Positions 9,576-20,486 are shown, counted from the first letter of the stretch. The stretch: 64,000 bases of DNA from Neptunicella marina (GCF_014270035.1 NZ_JACNEP010000001.1:124001-188000), one strand, 5' to 3'. Notes: a model not told the origin generated them from the letters alone. Numbers and translations are program-made.

Positions 9576-10976
9576 TTGCTCGATCAATTCTTCCAGATAA
9601 TTAACACTTTCCTGTGGGACTATTACGTATTACTTGTTTTACTGGTTGCCACGGGTTTCTGGTTTACTGCCCGTTTGGGTTTTATTCAGTTTAAATACTT
9701 TGGCCATATGTTTAGTGTGATGCGTGGCAGCACACATGGTAATAAATCCGGCATTAGTTCATTTGGCGCCTTATGTACCAGTTTGTCTGCACGTGTTGGC
9801 ACAGGTAACCTTGCTGGTGTTGCTGTAGCCATTTCAGTCGGTGGTCCCGGTGCCATATTCTGGATGTGGGTAATCGCGCTACTGGGCATGTCGATTGGGT
9901 TTGCTGAAAGTGCTCTTGGCCAGCTTTATAAAATTCGTGATGATCATGGCGAGTTTCGTGGTGGCCCAGCTTATTACATCCAGCAAGGCCTCAACAAAAA
10001 ATGGCTGGCAATCGCATTTTCAGTTTGTATTTTTCTGGGTTATGGGTTGATTTTCAGTTCAGTACAAGCCAATTCCATTACCGATGCGTTAAATCATGCC
10101 TACAATATCCCGCCATTTTATTCAGGACTGGTGATATGTATCGTGGCAGGTGCCATCGTGGTCGGAGGCTTAAAAAGTATCGCTAATTTTTCACAAGTAA
10201 TCGTGCCTTTTATGGGACTTGGTTATGTGCTGGTTACCATTGCGATTACGCTGTGGAATATCCAGGCTATTCCTGACGTGTTTTACAACATTATCAGCTC
10301 TGCTTTTGGTTTGAATGAAGCCGCAGGTGGCAGTTTAGGTGCAGCGATTCAACACGGTGTTAAGCGAGGGTTGTATTCGAATGAAGCAGGTTCGGGAAGC
10401 GTACCTCAAGCTGCTGCAGCAGCAACCCCCTACCCTAATCATCCTGTTTCCCAGGGTATGGTTCAGATGCTGGGTGTATTTATCGACACCATCGTTTTAT
10501 GTAGTTGTACTGCTTTTATCATTTTACTCGCTGGCGGCGGCGCGGAAGAGCAAATGGAAGGCATTCGCATGACACAAGATGCCATGAACTATCACATCGG
10601 CGCCGGTGGCACCGATTTTGTTGCTGCCGCGATTTGTCTATTTTCGTTTAGCTCAGTGGTAGCCAACTATGCCTATGCAGAGTCAAACCTGCATATGTTC
10701 AAAATGGACAATAAAATTGGACGCATTGCGTTTACCGCTGCCTATTTAATTATGGTGCTTTGGGGATCGTCCGCATCATTACCTCGTGTATGGGTTATGG
10801 CTGATGTTGCTTTGGGTTTAATGACAGTGATTAACGTCATCGCCATTGTTTGGCTGACACCCACCATCGTTTCAATTACCAAAGACTACTTTAACAGTCG
10901 GGATAAAAACGAATTACCTGAATACAAAGATGGCCAGTGTCCTATTCAGGGCTCTACCGAAAAAGGTATTTGGTAA
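9576..10976 (+). CDS. Alanine or glycine:cation symporter, AGCS family
   Basis: An inner-membrane sodium-coupled importer of alanine or glycine (AGCS family, AlsT/DagA type). The 466-residue protein has about 11 hydrophobic segments. It carries the family motif region SARVGTGNLAGVAVAI near residue 70, followed by GGPGAIFWMW, and KRGLYSNEAGSGSVPQAAAA around 265-285. The start is TTG at 9576, with TAAGGA eight bases upstream. The protein reads MLDQFFQIINTFLWDYY, like family N-termini. The exact substrate cannot be told from sequence. Confidence 0.92.
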   Translation: MLDQFFQIINTFLWDYYVLLVLLVATGFWFTARLGFIQFKYFGHMFSVMRGSTHGNKSGISSFGALCTSLSARVGTGNLAGVAVAISVGGPGAIFWMWVIALLGMSIGFAESALGQLYKIRDDHGEFRGGPAYYIQQGLNKKWLAIAFSVCIFLGYGLIFSSVQANSITDALNHAYNIPPFYSGLVICIVAGAIVVGGLKSIANFSQVIVPFMGLGYVLVTIAITLWNIQAIPDVFYNIISSAFGLNEAAGGSLGAAIQHGVKRGLYSNEAGSGSVPQAAAAATPYPNHPVSQGMVQMLGVFIDTIVLCSCTAFIILLAGGGAEEQMEGIRMTQDAMNYHIGAGGTDFVAAAICLFSFSSVVANYAYAESNLHMFKMDNKIGRIAFTAAYLIMVLWGSSASLPRVWVMADVALGLMTVINVIAIVWLTPTIVSITKDYFNSRDKNELPEYKDGQCPIQGSTEKGIW

Positions 10977-10996
10977 CGACCAATAACAACTTCACC

Positions 10997-11024
10997 AATA
11001 AAGGCCTCATTTGAGGCCTTTATT
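10997..11024 (+). terminator. Bidirectional terminator between the AGCS gene and ubiF
   Basis: AATAAAGGCCTCA (10997-11009), a 2-nt TT centre, TGAGGCCTTTATT (11012-11024). The A-rich and T-rich flanks let it work on both strands. It lies between convergent genes. Confidence 0.85.
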
Positions 11025-11057
11025 AATTTTAGGCGATATATCAGCCACCTTTAAAAT

Positions 11058-12236
11058 TTAAAGTCCAAGCGCGTATTTAGTCAGTGTTTTCTTAAGTGGT
11101 TTAATATTTTCAGAGGCCGTTAGTGCTAATTGACGCAGCGTTTTAACCGGCGAATGATGATTGTTAAAGCTTTTATAAATAAAGTCCATGCCAGCGCTCA
11201 TCAATAAATTATCTTTACGACGAGCACCTTGATATTGAGTAAATAAACGCTCGATATCTGACTGGTTTTGCACAAGCCCCTTTTCACTCAATAATTCCAG
11301 TAAACTCTTCACATCTTTAAAACCTAGATTAACCCCCTGCCCGGCTAAGGGATTTATCGTATGTGCCGCATCACCTAACAAAACCGCGCGATGGGAAAAA
11401 TATTGCTGCGCATGACTACGAGTGAGTACAAACGATGCCTTATCGAGAATGTCGAAATCGCCCAACTCTTTCGGAAAATATTGCTGAACCTGATTTTTAA
11501 GGGACGCGCTACTCATCGCAGCAAGCTTTTTAATCGCATCCGCGTTGTGGTACCACACCAGACTGGCAAAACCATCATACATAGGTAAAAACGCAAGTGG
11601 GCCATTGGGGGTAAATTGCTGCCAGGTAATATCCTGTTGAGCCTTATGAGTATTAATAATGATGCCAAGCGCCTGCTGCTGGTATTGCCAGCCAGTACAA
11701 CCAATACCAACTTGTTGTCGAACGGCCGAATTTGCACCATCGGCGCCAATCAACCAATTAGCCTTGAGTTGTTTACCACCAGAGACAGAAACGCGCACCT
11801 CATCCTGATAATTCAGGATGTTTATATCAGGCTCAATCAGCAAACTGGCATTTTCGTAAGTCTGCAATTCTGCAAGCGCAGCCAGCTGAATTAAACGATT
11901 TTCAATTAAATGTCCAAGGTGCGGTTGTGATACATCATCACTGGTAAATTCGGTACGTGTACTGCCTTGTTCCCACACAGCTAAACGTTTATAAGGACAT
12001 AAACGCATTTGCTCAACATGGTGCCAAATACCTAATTCACGTAACAGCAATTCAGAGCCAATACTAATAGCCGATAAACGTAAATCCGGTGGCTGTTTGG
12101 CATCGAAATCAGCGGGTATGTGTTTTTCGATAACAGCAACGTTCAAGCCTGATTTTGCCAGTCCAACTGCAGTCGTTGCACCGACCATGCCGCCGCCAGC
12201 AACAATAACATCAAAAACTTCAGGCTGATTACTCAC
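11058..12236 (-). CDS. ubiF: Ubiquinone biosynthesis FAD monooxygenase, UbiF
   Basis: UbiF hydroxylates the demethoxyubiquinol ring, a late step of aerobic ubiquinone synthesis. The 392-residue protein has the N-terminal FAD motif VAGGGMVGA (about 12-20). A second motif, GADGANSAVRQ, and the FAD/ribityl motif GDAAHTINPLAGQGVNLG also occur. UbiF, UbiH and UbiI are close paralogues. I choose UbiF because the gene is divergent from miaB-ybeZYX-lnt exactly as in E. coli. A sibling activity is the main alternative. Confidence 0.82.
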   Translation of the reverse strand: MSNQPEVFDVIVAGGGMVGATTAVGLAKSGLNVAVIEKHIPADFDAKQPPDLRLSAISIGSELLLRELGIWHHVEQMRLCPYKRLAVWEQGSTRTEFTSDDVSQPHLGHLIENRLIQLAALAELQTYENASLLIEPDINILNYQDEVRVSVSGGKQLKANWLIGADGANSAVRQQVGIGCTGWQYQQQALGIIINTHKAQQDITWQQFTPNGPLAFLPMYDGFASLVWYHNADAIKKLAAMSSASLKNQVQQYFPKELGDFDILDKASFVLTRSHAQQYFSHRAVLLGDAAHTINPLAGQGVNLGFKDVKSLLELLSEKGLVQNQSDIERLFTQYQGARRKDNLLMSAGMDFIYKSFNNHHSPVKTLRQLALTASENIKPLKKTLTKYALGL

Positions 12237-12545
12237 TACTCATATTCCTGTAAAACATGCTTTGCCACACGAACCGACTTTGGCAATTGAGATAACTTAG
12301 GTGTGACCTTAATGTATTTTCACCTTGCATAATTTGTTTTAGCTCAAGGGTTAATTGAAATTAAACAGACCTAACAGAGGTTTACATCACTTATCGTTGA
12401 GCTTGCCATTCTAACCAGCCACAACACGCAATGCGAATAATAAATAGCAAGATACAACAAGCATAAACTGACGCTGGCACAACTGCTGAAAAAACGTTAA
12501 AATTCGCGGCTATTTTGTTGTTGACTGTGTATTGAAAATTTCCGA
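12237..12545. other. 309-bp divergent intergenic region, ubiF/miaB
   Basis: No ORF, tRNA or strong repeat is visible. It must hold the promoters for both ubiF and the miaB operon. I could not pick a convincing -35/-10 pair for either. Confidence 0.6.
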
Positions 12546-13979
12546 ATGACTAAAAAACTTTTTATAAAAACCTGGGGCTGTCAGATGAATGAGTATGACT
12601 CGGAGAAAATGGCCGATCTACTGGATTCTACCCATGGTTATCAGCTGGCTGAAGAAGCTGAAGATGCGGATGTAATTTTACTTAACACCTGCTCGATTCG
12701 TGAAAAAGCACAGGAAAAAGTGTTTCATCAGCTCGGTCGCTGGAAAACATTAAAACATGACAAACCCGATTTAATTATTGGTGTGGGTGGTTGTGTGGCT
12801 TCTCAGGAAGGTGACACCATTCGCCAACGCGCACCATTTGTGGATATCGTTTTTGGTCCGCAAACTCTGCACCGTTTACCGGAAATGATCAACAGTGTTC
12901 AGAGTGATAAATCACCTGTGGTAGACGTCAGTTTTCCGGAAATTGAGAAGTTTGATCGCCTGCCAGAACCAAGAGCGGAAGGCCCCTCTGCCTTTGTGTC
13001 GATTATGGAAGGCTGTTCTAAGTACTGTACGTTCTGCGTTGTACCTTATACACGTGGCGAAGAAGTGAGCCGTCCGGCGGACGATGTTATCTATGAAATT
13101 GCGCAGTTAGCCGAACAAGGCGTGCGAGAAGTAAATTTATTAGGTCAAAACGTAAATGCCTTTCGTGGCAAAAACGACGACGGCAGTATCACAACGTTTG
13201 CAGAGTTATTGGAACTGGTTGCTGCGATTGATGGTATCGACCGTATCCGTTACACCACCTCACATCCGGTTGAATTTACCGACGATATTATTGAGGCTTA
13301 TGCCAACATCCCGGAATTGGTAGATCATCTTCACTTGCCGGTGCAAAGCGGCTCTGACCGCATTTTGAACCTGATGAAACGTGGCCATACGGCAATTGAA
13401 TACAAATCAAAAATTCGCAAACTGAAAAAGATTCGTCCTAATTTGTGCATGTCTTCTGACTTTATTATCGGCTTCCCTGGCGAAAGCGACGATGATTTCG
13501 AAGCCACCATGAATCTAATTCAGCAAATCGATTTCGATTTGAGCTTCAGCTTTATCTACTCGGCACGCCCTGGTACGCCGGCGGCAGATTTGCCAGATGA
13601 TGTGACGGAAGAAACCAAAAAACAACGTCTGCAATTATTGCAACAACGCATCAATCAACAAGCATTGCGCATTGCGCGTAACATGTTAGATACAGAACAA
13701 CGTATTCTGGTTGAAGGCCCATCGAAAAAGAACCCAATGGAACTCAGTGGTCGTACCGAAAATAACCGCGTGGTTAACTTTGAAGGTACACCGGATATGA
13801 TTGGTCAGTTTGTTGATGTGAAAATTACCGACGTATACAGCAACTCGTTGCGTGGCGATGTATTACGCACCGAGAAAGAAATGGACCTGCGGGTGAATAC
13901 TGCACCACAACAAATTTTAACCAAACAAGCGGCCGCACAACCCAATGAACTGGGTGTAGGCCAATTTATTCCTCAGTAA
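12546..13979 (+). CDS. miaB: tRNA-2-methylthio-N6-isopentenyladenosine synthase MiaB
   Basis: MiaB is a radical SAM methylthiotransferase that converts i6A37 to ms2i6A37 in tRNAs reading UNN codons. The 477-residue protein has the N-terminal UPF0004 domain with Cys12, Cys49 and Cys83 for the auxiliary 4Fe-4S cluster. The radical SAM motif CSKYCTFC has Cys157, Cys161 and Cys164. A C-terminal TRAM domain lies at about 380-445. The stop codon overlaps the AAGGAG ribosome binding site of ybeZ. First gene of miaB-ybeZ-ybeY-corC-lnt. Confidence 0.97.
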   Translation: MTKKLFIKTWGCQMNEYDSEKMADLLDSTHGYQLAEEAEDADVILLNTCSIREKAQEKVFHQLGRWKTLKHDKPDLIIGVGGCVASQEGDTIRQRAPFVDIVFGPQTLHRLPEMINSVQSDKSPVVDVSFPEIEKFDRLPEPRAEGPSAFVSIMEGCSKYCTFCVVPYTRGEEVSRPADDVIYEIAQLAEQGVREVNLLGQNVNAFRGKNDDGSITTFAELLELVAAIDGIDRIRYTTSHPVEFTDDIIEAYANIPELVDHLHLPVQSGSDRILNLMKRGHTAIEYKSKIRKLKKIRPNLCMSSDFIIGFPGESDDDFEATMNLIQQIDFDLSFSFIYSARPGTPAADLPDDVTEETKKQRLQLLQQRINQQALRIARNMLDTEQRILVEGPSKKNPMELSGRTENNRVVNFEGTPDMIGQFVDVKITDVYSNSLRGDVLRTEKEMDLRVNTAPQQILTKQAAAQPNELGVGQFIPQ

Positions 13980-13992
13980 GGAGAGTGACAAC

Positions 13993-15009
13993 TTGTCAAA
14001 CCAGCTAGTCAGTAACGATATTGTTTTAGAGCCCAGTGATAACAAACGTTTATCCTCTTTATGTGGTCCACTGGATGACAATTTAAAGCAGATTGAACGT
14101 CGTTTAGGCGTCGAAATAAGCTACCGGGCAAATGAGTTCCGGGTATTAGGCGAATCACAACAAGCCAATGCTGTGATTGAATTGCTTAAGTTACTGTACA
14201 TTGAAACACAGCCGGTTAAAGGCAAGATCCCGGATTTAGAACCGGAAAAAGTCCACCTTGCGATTCAGGAAGCTAAATGTCTGGAAAAGGCAGAATCCGG
14301 TAAATATGGCAAAGAAGTCCATATTAAAACCAAGCGCGGCATTATCAAACCACGCAATACCAATCAGTCACAGTACGTTAAAAATATTGTTAATCACGAT
14401 ATTACCTTTGGCATTGGCCCTGCGGGCACAGGTAAAACCTATTTAGCCGTTGCCTGCGCTGTCGATGCGCTGGAACGTCAGGAAATTCGTCGTATTCTTT
14501 TAACTCGCCCTGCGGTAGAAGCCGGCGAAAAACTGGGGTTCTTACCCGGTGATTTATCGCAAAAAGTGGATCCGTATCTTCGCCCTTTATACGACGCATT
14601 GTTCGAAATGCTGGGCTTTGAAAAAGTGGAAAAACTGATTGAGCGTAATGTGATTGAAGTTGCGCCACTGGCTTACATGCGCGGACGTACCTTAAACGAT
14701 GCCTTTATCATCTTAGATGAAAGCCAGAATACCACGGTTGAACAAATGAAAATGTTCCTGACCCGTATTGGTTTTAATTCTAAGGCGGTGATTACCGGTG
14801 ATATTACCCAGGTCGATTTACCTCGTGGTGTGCGCTCTGGTTTACGTCACGTTATCGAGGTACTGCAGGATGTTAAAGACATTTCGTTTAACTTCTTTAA
14901 TGCTAACGATGTCGTACGTCATCCAGTTGTGGCGCGTATTGTACAAGCCTACGAAAATCATGACCGTATGGTTGAAAAGCAAAAACAACAGGAAAATGAC
15001 AATAAGTGA
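13993..15009 (+). CDS. ybeZ: PhoH-family ATPase YbeZ
   Basis: YbeZ is a PhoH-like P-loop ATPase associated with YbeY and rRNA/ribosome quality control; its precise role is not settled. The 338-residue protein has Walker A GPAGTGKT at 142-149 and Walker B with AFIILDES. The start is TTG at 13993, preceded by AAGGAG nine bases upstream. The product reads [17 protein letters not shown]. The last four bases are shared with the ybeY start (GTGA), so the two are translationally coupled. Confidence 0.93.
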   Translation: MSNQLVSNDIVLEPSDNKRLSSLCGPLDDNLKQIERRLGVEISYRANEFRVLGESQQANAVIELLKLLYIETQPVKGKIPDLEPEKVHLAIQEAKCLEKAESGKYGKEVHIKTKRGIIKPRNTNQSQYVKNIVNHDITFGIGPAGTGKTYLAVACAVDALERQEIRRILLTRPAVEAGEKLGFLPGDLSQKVDPYLRPLYDALFEMLGFEKVEKLIERNVIEVAPLAYMRGRTLNDAFIILDESQNTTVEQMKMFLTRIGFNSKAVITGDITQVDLPRGVRSGLRHVIEVLQDVKDISFNFFNANDVVRHPVVARIVQAYENHDRMVEKQKQQENDNK

Positions 15010-15470
15010 GTAACCTGATCGATTTGCAACTGGCATCACGTTTTAGCGATATACCTGACACACAACAATTTCAAACCTGGGTAGATAACTGTTTAGCGCA
15101 TCTGAATATTAGTGATGCGGAATTAACTATCCGGGTAGTCGATGAAGACGAAAGTCAGCATCTGAATCACACTTATCGTGGTAAAGAAAAACCGACCAAT
15201 GTATTGTCGTTCCCTTTTGAGGCGCCACCTGGCATTGAGATTAATTTGCTCGGTGATTTAGTCGTATGTGCACAAGTGGTGGCGCTTGAAGCCAGCCAGC
15301 AAAAAAAGAAACTTTGGGACCACTGGGCGCATATGATCACTCATGGAACTCTGCATTTACTGGGCTACGATCACATAGATGACGAGGACGCACAGGAAAT
15401 GGAAACACTGGAAATACGCATTTTAGACAAATTAGCAATTGACGATCCCTATCAAATTAAGGAATCATAA
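15006..15470 (+). CDS. ybeY: Endoribonuclease YbeY
   Basis: YbeY is a zinc-dependent endoribonuclease needed for 16S rRNA 3'-end maturation and 70S quality control. The 154-residue protein carries the metal-binding motif [11 protein letters not shown] with three His, and NVLSFPFE upstream. The start is GTG at 15006, overlapping the ybeZ stop. A 92-nt gap separates it from corC. Confidence 0.95.
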   Translation: MSNLIDLQLASRFSDIPDTQQFQTWVDNCLAHLNISDAELTIRVVDEDESQHLNHTYRGKEKPTNVLSFPFEAPPGIEINLLGDLVVCAQVVALEASQQKKKLWDHWAHMITHGTLHLLGYDHIDDEDAQEMETLEIRILDKLAIDDPYQIKES

Positions 15471-15562
15471 CCTTTCGCCTATTTGAAAATGTGTAAAAAA
15501 GCTTTTATATAATTCAGATAAAATAAACGTTAGCTAAGTAAAAAGATAAAAATCAGGACTTT

Positions 15563-16438
15563 ATGAGCGACGACAACCCCCACTCTAGTAACGGTTCTTC
15601 ACGTGGCTGGCTGGACAAATTTGTACAGACCTTCACCGGGGAACCGCAAAACAGAGAGCAACTGGTTGAGATAATTAACGACGCAGAACAACGCGAAGTG
15701 ATCAACCCAGGTACACGCGAAATGATTGAAGGTGTACTGGATGTTGCAGATATGAAAGTACGGGACATCATGATCCCACGTGCACAAATCGTAACCATCA
15801 ATATCAACGACAGCGTAGAAGATTTTCTGCCTACTCTGCTCGAATCGGCTCATTCCCGTTTCCCGATTATCAGTGAAGACAAAGATCACATTGAAGGCAT
15901 ATTGCTGGCCAAAGATTTACTGCAATATATGTTTTCATCCAGTTCAGAAGTGGTTCTAAAAGACATTTTGCGTCCTGCTGTGATTGTGCCAGAAAGCAAA
16001 CGAGTGGATGTTCTACTCAAAGAATTTCGTCAAAAGCGCTATCACATGGCGATTGTGGTGGATGAATACGGTGGCGTATCAGGATTAGTGACCATCGAAG
16101 ATATCCTCGAAGAAATTGTCGGCGAAATCGAAGATGAACACGACGAAGATGAAAGCCACGCTGAAGATATCCGTCCTCTGAATAAAAATACGTTTTTAGT
16201 CAAAGCGTTAACGGAAGTAGAAGACTTTAATCAGTTCTTTAATACTGAATTTGATGAAGAAGAAGCCGACACCATTGGCGGTATTGTACTCAATGCCTTT
16301 GGCCATATGCCGGAGCGTAATGAAGAAATATCGATTAACGGCTTTGAATTCCGTGTTGCGAATGCAGATAAACGTCGTTTAATTCAGTTAAAAGTCAGTG
16401 TTCCTAAAGAGTCAGAAAACGATTCTCCTAACGAATAA
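15563..16438 (+). CDS. corC: CNNM-type transporter-associated protein CorC (YbeX)
   Basis: CorC/YbeX is a cytosolic CBS-domain protein linked to magnesium/cobalt efflux and, more recently, to ribosome homeostasis. The 291-residue protein has two CBS domains (about 65-190). The first starts MIPRAQIVTI; the second contains HMAIVVDEYGGVSGLVTIED. A C-terminal CorC_HlyC domain follows. The acidic hinge EIEDEHDEDESH lies between them. It sits between ybeY and lnt, as in E. coli. Confidence 0.93.
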   Translation: MSDDNPHSSNGSSRGWLDKFVQTFTGEPQNREQLVEIINDAEQREVINPGTREMIEGVLDVADMKVRDIMIPRAQIVTININDSVEDFLPTLLESAHSRFPIISEDKDHIEGILLAKDLLQYMFSSSSEVVLKDILRPAVIVPESKRVDVLLKEFRQKRYHMAIVVDEYGGVSGLVTIEDILEEIVGEIEDEHDEDESHAEDIRPLNKNTFLVKALTEVEDFNQFFNTEFDEEEADTIGGIVLNAFGHMPERNEEISINGFEFRVANADKRRLIQLKVSVPKESENDSPNE

Positions 16439-16454
16439 ATAAATACGGAAAATA

Positions 16455-17954
16455 ATGCACAAACTGCTGTCGATACTGTTAGGGGCAGGCCTGACCCTAA
16501 GTTATGCGCCCTACTCCCAATGGTATCTCAGCCTGGTGTTTGTCTCGCTGTTTTTTGTTCTGTTAAATTCCTCGACCCAAAGCAAAACGCAACTCGGTTG
16601 GTTTTTCGGTTTAGGCTGGTTTGGCGCCGGTATAAGCTGGGTACATGTTAGTATTGATCAATATGGCGGCATTCCACTTATTGGTTCACTGGCGCTCATG
16701 TTATTACTTAGCGCTTATCTTGCGCTCTACCCAGCTCTATTTACTTATTTATTAAATCGATATGTGAAAAAAGCCTACTGGCCACTGGCAGCGCCCGGTG
16801 TGTGGTTAATATGTGAATGGTTACGGGCGCATGTATTTACCGGATTTCCGTGGTTATCGTTAGGTTACAGCCAAATTGATGGCCCACTTGCTGGCTGGCT
16901 ACCTGTGCTGGGAGAATTTGGCGTTAGCGCATTGCTTATCCTGATAGGCAGTTTTATTGGCCAGTCGATTATTCAAAAGCGTTATAAAAATAGCCTAATA
17001 GTCTTAGTGGTTAGTTTGCTTGCTGGCTGGACGTTAAATCAATACAACTGGGTAAGCGAAACCTTAAAACCAGCACGAGTCAGTCTGGTTCAAGGCAATA
17101 TAGCCCAAAGCCTGCGCTGGGTGCCGGAAAATGACCTACCCACCATGCAGAAATATCAGCACATGAGTGAGCATTTGTGGGCGCAGAGTGACATCATCAT
17201 TTGGCCAGAGGCGGCCATTCCTAAACTAGAACCTCTGTCGCAGGAATATTTAAAGCAACTGAATCAAACCGCTGCAGATAGTAATACGGCGTTAATTACA
17301 GGAATCTTAAATTACAATTTTGAGAGTCGTCAGGCATACAACGGCATGATAGTTTTGGGCAAACGCAACGCCGATGATACTGAAGGACATTATCAATACA
17401 ATCATGACAATCGTTACGCCAAACACCATTTATTACCGATTGGTGAATTTATTCCTTTCGAGAGCTGGTTGCGTGGCATAGCCCCACTATTTGATTTGCC
17501 CATGTCATCGTTTTCGCGTGGCGACTATATTCAACCCAATTTAGAAGCTAATGGCTATTTCCTGGATTCCGCGTTGTGTTATGAAATTGTATTTGCCGAT
17601 CAGGTACGCGCCAATCTGCAGGACAATACCGACTTTATCATTACCCTGAGCAACGACGCCTGGTTTGCCGACTCACATGGACCTGCCCAACATATGGAAA
17701 TCGCCAGGGTACGAGCTAAAGAGTTTGCGTTACCTTTGATACGCTCCACCAACAATGGCATCACGGCGCTGGTGGATCATAAAGGCGAATTTATCATTCA
17801 AGCACCGCAGTATCAGGAAGCCAGCATTACTGCAACGCTTGAACATGTGAAAAGCATGACGCCTTACCGCTTATTAGGTAACAGCCTGCCCTTCACTTTA
17901 TGTTTAATCCTGTTATTGCTTGTGTATTACCAGCAAAAGAAACGAGCGGAGTAA
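16455..17954 (+). CDS. lnt: Apolipoprotein N-acyltransferase
   Basis: Lnt adds the third acyl chain to the N-terminal Cys of lipoproteins in the inner membrane. This completes the substrates of the Lol pathway, and LolB is encoded in this window too. The 499-residue protein has six to seven N-terminal membrane segments, then a periplasmic carbon-nitrogen hydrolase domain. The Glu-Lys-Cys triad is visible in WPEAAIPKLEP, KHHLLPIGEFIPFE and SALCYEIVF. A final membrane helix is present. Last gene of the miaB operon, convergent with the LonH gene 3 nt away. Confidence 0.95.
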   Translation: MHKLLSILLGAGLTLSYAPYSQWYLSLVFVSLFFVLLNSSTQSKTQLGWFFGLGWFGAGISWVHVSIDQYGGIPLIGSLALMLLLSAYLALYPALFTYLLNRYVKKAYWPLAAPGVWLICEWLRAHVFTGFPWLSLGYSQIDGPLAGWLPVLGEFGVSALLILIGSFIGQSIIQKRYKNSLIVLVVSLLAGWTLNQYNWVSETLKPARVSLVQGNIAQSLRWVPENDLPTMQKYQHMSEHLWAQSDIIIWPEAAIPKLEPLSQEYLKQLNQTAADSNTALITGILNYNFESRQAYNGMIVLGKRNADDTEGHYQYNHDNRYAKHHLLPIGEFIPFESWLRGIAPLFDLPMSSFSRGDYIQPNLEANGYFLDSALCYEIVFADQVRANLQDNTDFIITLSNDAWFADSHGPAQHMEIARVRAKEFALPLIRSTNNGITALVDHKGEFIIQAPQYQEASITATLEHVKSMTPYRLLGNSLPFTLCLILLLLVYYQQKKRAE

Positions 17955-17957
17955 CCA

Positions 17958-20354
17958 TTATTCGTCATCCGCACCGTTAACAATATTGGCAATATTTAAC
18001 AAACGACTGATTGCCAGATAATTAATTGAACCTTTAGGATATCGGCCCCGGGAAGATAACTGACCGGCTTCACGACCCATCATTATCTCCAGCGCCTGAT
18101 CAACTGTATCCACAGCATAGATATGAAACTGCTGTTTTTTAACAGCCTGAATAACATTGGTATCCAGCATTAAGTTTACCTGATTAGAGCGTGGAATAAT
18201 CACCCCCTGTTTACCGGTTAAACCACGATGCTCACACAGTTTAAAAAATCCTTCAATTTTTTCATTTACGCCACCAATACTTTGCACCTCACCATATTGG
18301 TTAATCGAACCAGTCACTGCCATGCCCTGATTAACCGGAATGTCGGTTAATGCTGATAACAAGGCAATGAGTTCGCCTAATGAGGCACTGTCACCATCAA
18401 TATGACCGTAGGATTGTTCCAGTGCGATATTGGCGGATAAAGTTAATGGAAATAACTGCGCATATTTAAAGCCCAGATAACCACTAAGTAACATAACGCC
18501 TTTTGAGTGGATGGATTTACCTAAATCCACTTCACGCTCAATATCAATGACGCCATTGGAGCCCGCATAAACAGTAGAGGTGATTCTGGCCGGCGTACCA
18601 AATACACTGTCACCGATTTCAAGCACGGTTAAGCCGTTTACCTTACCCACGGCGTCCCCCTGGGTAGCGATCAGAATCTGCCCTTCTTTAATATCATCTA
18701 ATAAAGACTGACTGATTCTTCCACTGCGCAAGGTTTTAGCCGCTAAAGCCGCTTCTAGGTGTTGTACGTCGAGTTCTAATTGTTTGCTTTGCAGGCAAAA
18801 ATAACGGGCTTCATTAAGCAACTCGATAATATCGGCAAATCTTGCCGATAAGCGATGCTGATGTTCGGCCTGACGCAAACCATATTCCACCAGACGATAC
18901 ATAGCTTTGCTGGAGATTGTTTTTAATCCGATTTGCTTAACCTGATTCCGTACTTTACCGACAAAATCAAACAAGGTTGGCTTATCCAAAGGAATTTCAT
19001 GGTCAAAATCCACCAGCACCCTGAATAACTCATCAAATTCATCATCGTAGTCTTGTAAAGAGTAATAAAGATCACGCGACCCCATTAAGACCACTTTTAC
19101 TTTTATAGGGATAGCTTGTGGCTCTAGCGTCATGGAATTCACCATGCCCACATCCTGCTGGGGTAACTCCATTTTCATTTCGCCACGTTTTAAAGCAAGC
19201 TTTAGTGTTTCCCAAACATAGGATTGCTGGATGACTTTATCCATATCCAGTAGCAAGTATCCGCCATTGGCACGATGTAAGGCACCTGGTCGTATCATGC
19301 GGTAATTAGTGTAAACGGACCCTTGCTGGCTGGAGTATTCAATGCGGCCAAATAAGTTTTGATAGGTTGGGTTCGCTTCATAAACAATCGGCGCGCCATC
19401 ATCCACATCATGGTTAACCAGAATATTAGGGCTGTATTGCTGCTCAAGAATTTGCTTTTTGTCCGACTTGGTCAGCTCATCCTGTTTATCTTCTTTTTTA
19501 TCTTCACCCAGTAAATCAATGACGGTATCAATTAAATCCGGTTTTAACTGATGCAAAAACTTAACAATACCCAGCTCTGATGCGTATTTATGTTCCAGGG
19601 ATTTTAATAAAGGCTTGATGCCACTTTCAGCTTCCTGACGCTTAAGTTGGCGCAATTGCTCTGAAGATTCTCGCTTCCATTTAGGTAACTCAATCAATTG
19701 TTCATTTAAGCGGTTTTCGAGCTGCTCAATAAGCGAATAGAAATGCTGACGCTGTTCGTCATCCATGCCACTGAAGTCTTCATCACTAATCGGTTTACCG
19801 TCAATGATAGGTGAAAAACTGATGGTGTTATTTTCTTCGTACAAGGCAACCTGATGTTGCTGGGCAAACAGCTCTAACTCATCAATGACATTATTATATT
19901 TTTGGTCAAACTGACGTTTTATCGCCGCCTTTTTACGCTGGTAGCCCGGGTTATCATAAGCTGCTGGAAAAGTGTCGATCACTTCATCTATTAAGTATTC
20001 AATTTCTCGTGCCAGCTTTTTGGCTTCCCCTGCTGACAAACGAATCGCAATAGGTACCCTTTCATCATCAAAATTATTGATATAACACCAATCATCCGGT
20101 GTCACATTATTACTCAGATGTTTGGCGATATATTCATGCACCAGTGTAAAACGGCCGGTGGCGGGCTCCCCCATCACATACAGATTGTAACCGCTGGCAT
20201 CGATACCCAGGCCGAAATCAAGCGCCGTTCGAGCCCGGTGCTGGCCAATAAAAGTGGCGGAAAGGGTTTCTTCACTTTTTAGTGCATCATTTATAAGTTT
20301 ACGACTGGGTTTAGCACTGAGTTGTTGTGGTGTTAACCTGTTGACTGGATACAT
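17958..20354 (-). CDS. LonH-type ATP-dependent protease (YcbZ family)
   Basis: A cytosolic AAA+ protease-like protein of the LonB/YcbZ (LonH) family. The 798-residue protein has an N-terminal AAA region with a P-loop-like GEPATGRF near residue 62, a long coiled-coil insertion (about 150-290), a sensor region and a C-terminal Lon protease domain. The catalytic Ser is in DGDSASLGE and the Lys in GVNEKIEGFF. In the P-loop, Arg stands where Lys is expected (GRF instead of GKT), so ATP hydrolysis may be impaired. It is divergent from the borosin-like operon, with 132 nt between them. Confidence 0.85.
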   Translation of the reverse strand: MYPVNRLTPQQLSAKPSRKLINDALKSEETLSATFIGQHRARTALDFGLGIDASGYNLYVMGEPATGRFTLVHEYIAKHLSNNVTPDDWCYINNFDDERVPIAIRLSAGEAKKLAREIEYLIDEVIDTFPAAYDNPGYQRKKAAIKRQFDQKYNNVIDELELFAQQHQVALYEENNTISFSPIIDGKPISDEDFSGMDDEQRQHFYSLIEQLENRLNEQLIELPKWKRESSEQLRQLKRQEAESGIKPLLKSLEHKYASELGIVKFLHQLKPDLIDTVIDLLGEDKKEDKQDELTKSDKKQILEQQYSPNILVNHDVDDGAPIVYEANPTYQNLFGRIEYSSQQGSVYTNYRMIRPGALHRANGGYLLLDMDKVIQQSYVWETLKLALKRGEMKMELPQQDVGMVNSMTLEPQAIPIKVKVVLMGSRDLYYSLQDYDDEFDELFRVLVDFDHEIPLDKPTLFDFVGKVRNQVKQIGLKTISSKAMYRLVEYGLRQAEHQHRLSARFADIIELLNEARYFCLQSKQLELDVQHLEAALAAKTLRSGRISQSLLDDIKEGQILIATQGDAVGKVNGLTVLEIGDSVFGTPARITSTVYAGSNGVIDIEREVDLGKSIHSKGVMLLSGYLGFKYAQLFPLTLSANIALEQSYGHIDGDSASLGELIALLSALTDIPVNQGMAVTGSINQYGEVQSIGGVNEKIEGFFKLCEHRGLTGKQGVIIPRSNQVNLMLDTNVIQAVKKQQFHIYAVDTVDQALEIMMGREAGQLSSRGRYPKGSINYLAISRLLNIANIVNGADDE

Positions 20355-20486
20355 AATTTTTGAAATAACAACTTGTAATTGGCTTGCAATAATTTAAGGT
20401 AAATATACCGTTGTTGTAACGATTAAGATACGTTTATCAGTGTTAATTGACCATAGCTGATAATAAAAATAATAAAAGGATGTCGT

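Noticed and set aside
20447-20475. TTGACC...TAATAA as promoter of the borosin operon
   Set aside because: The predicted start would fall on the ribosome binding site and start codon, leaving no leader; the true promoter is probably further upstream.
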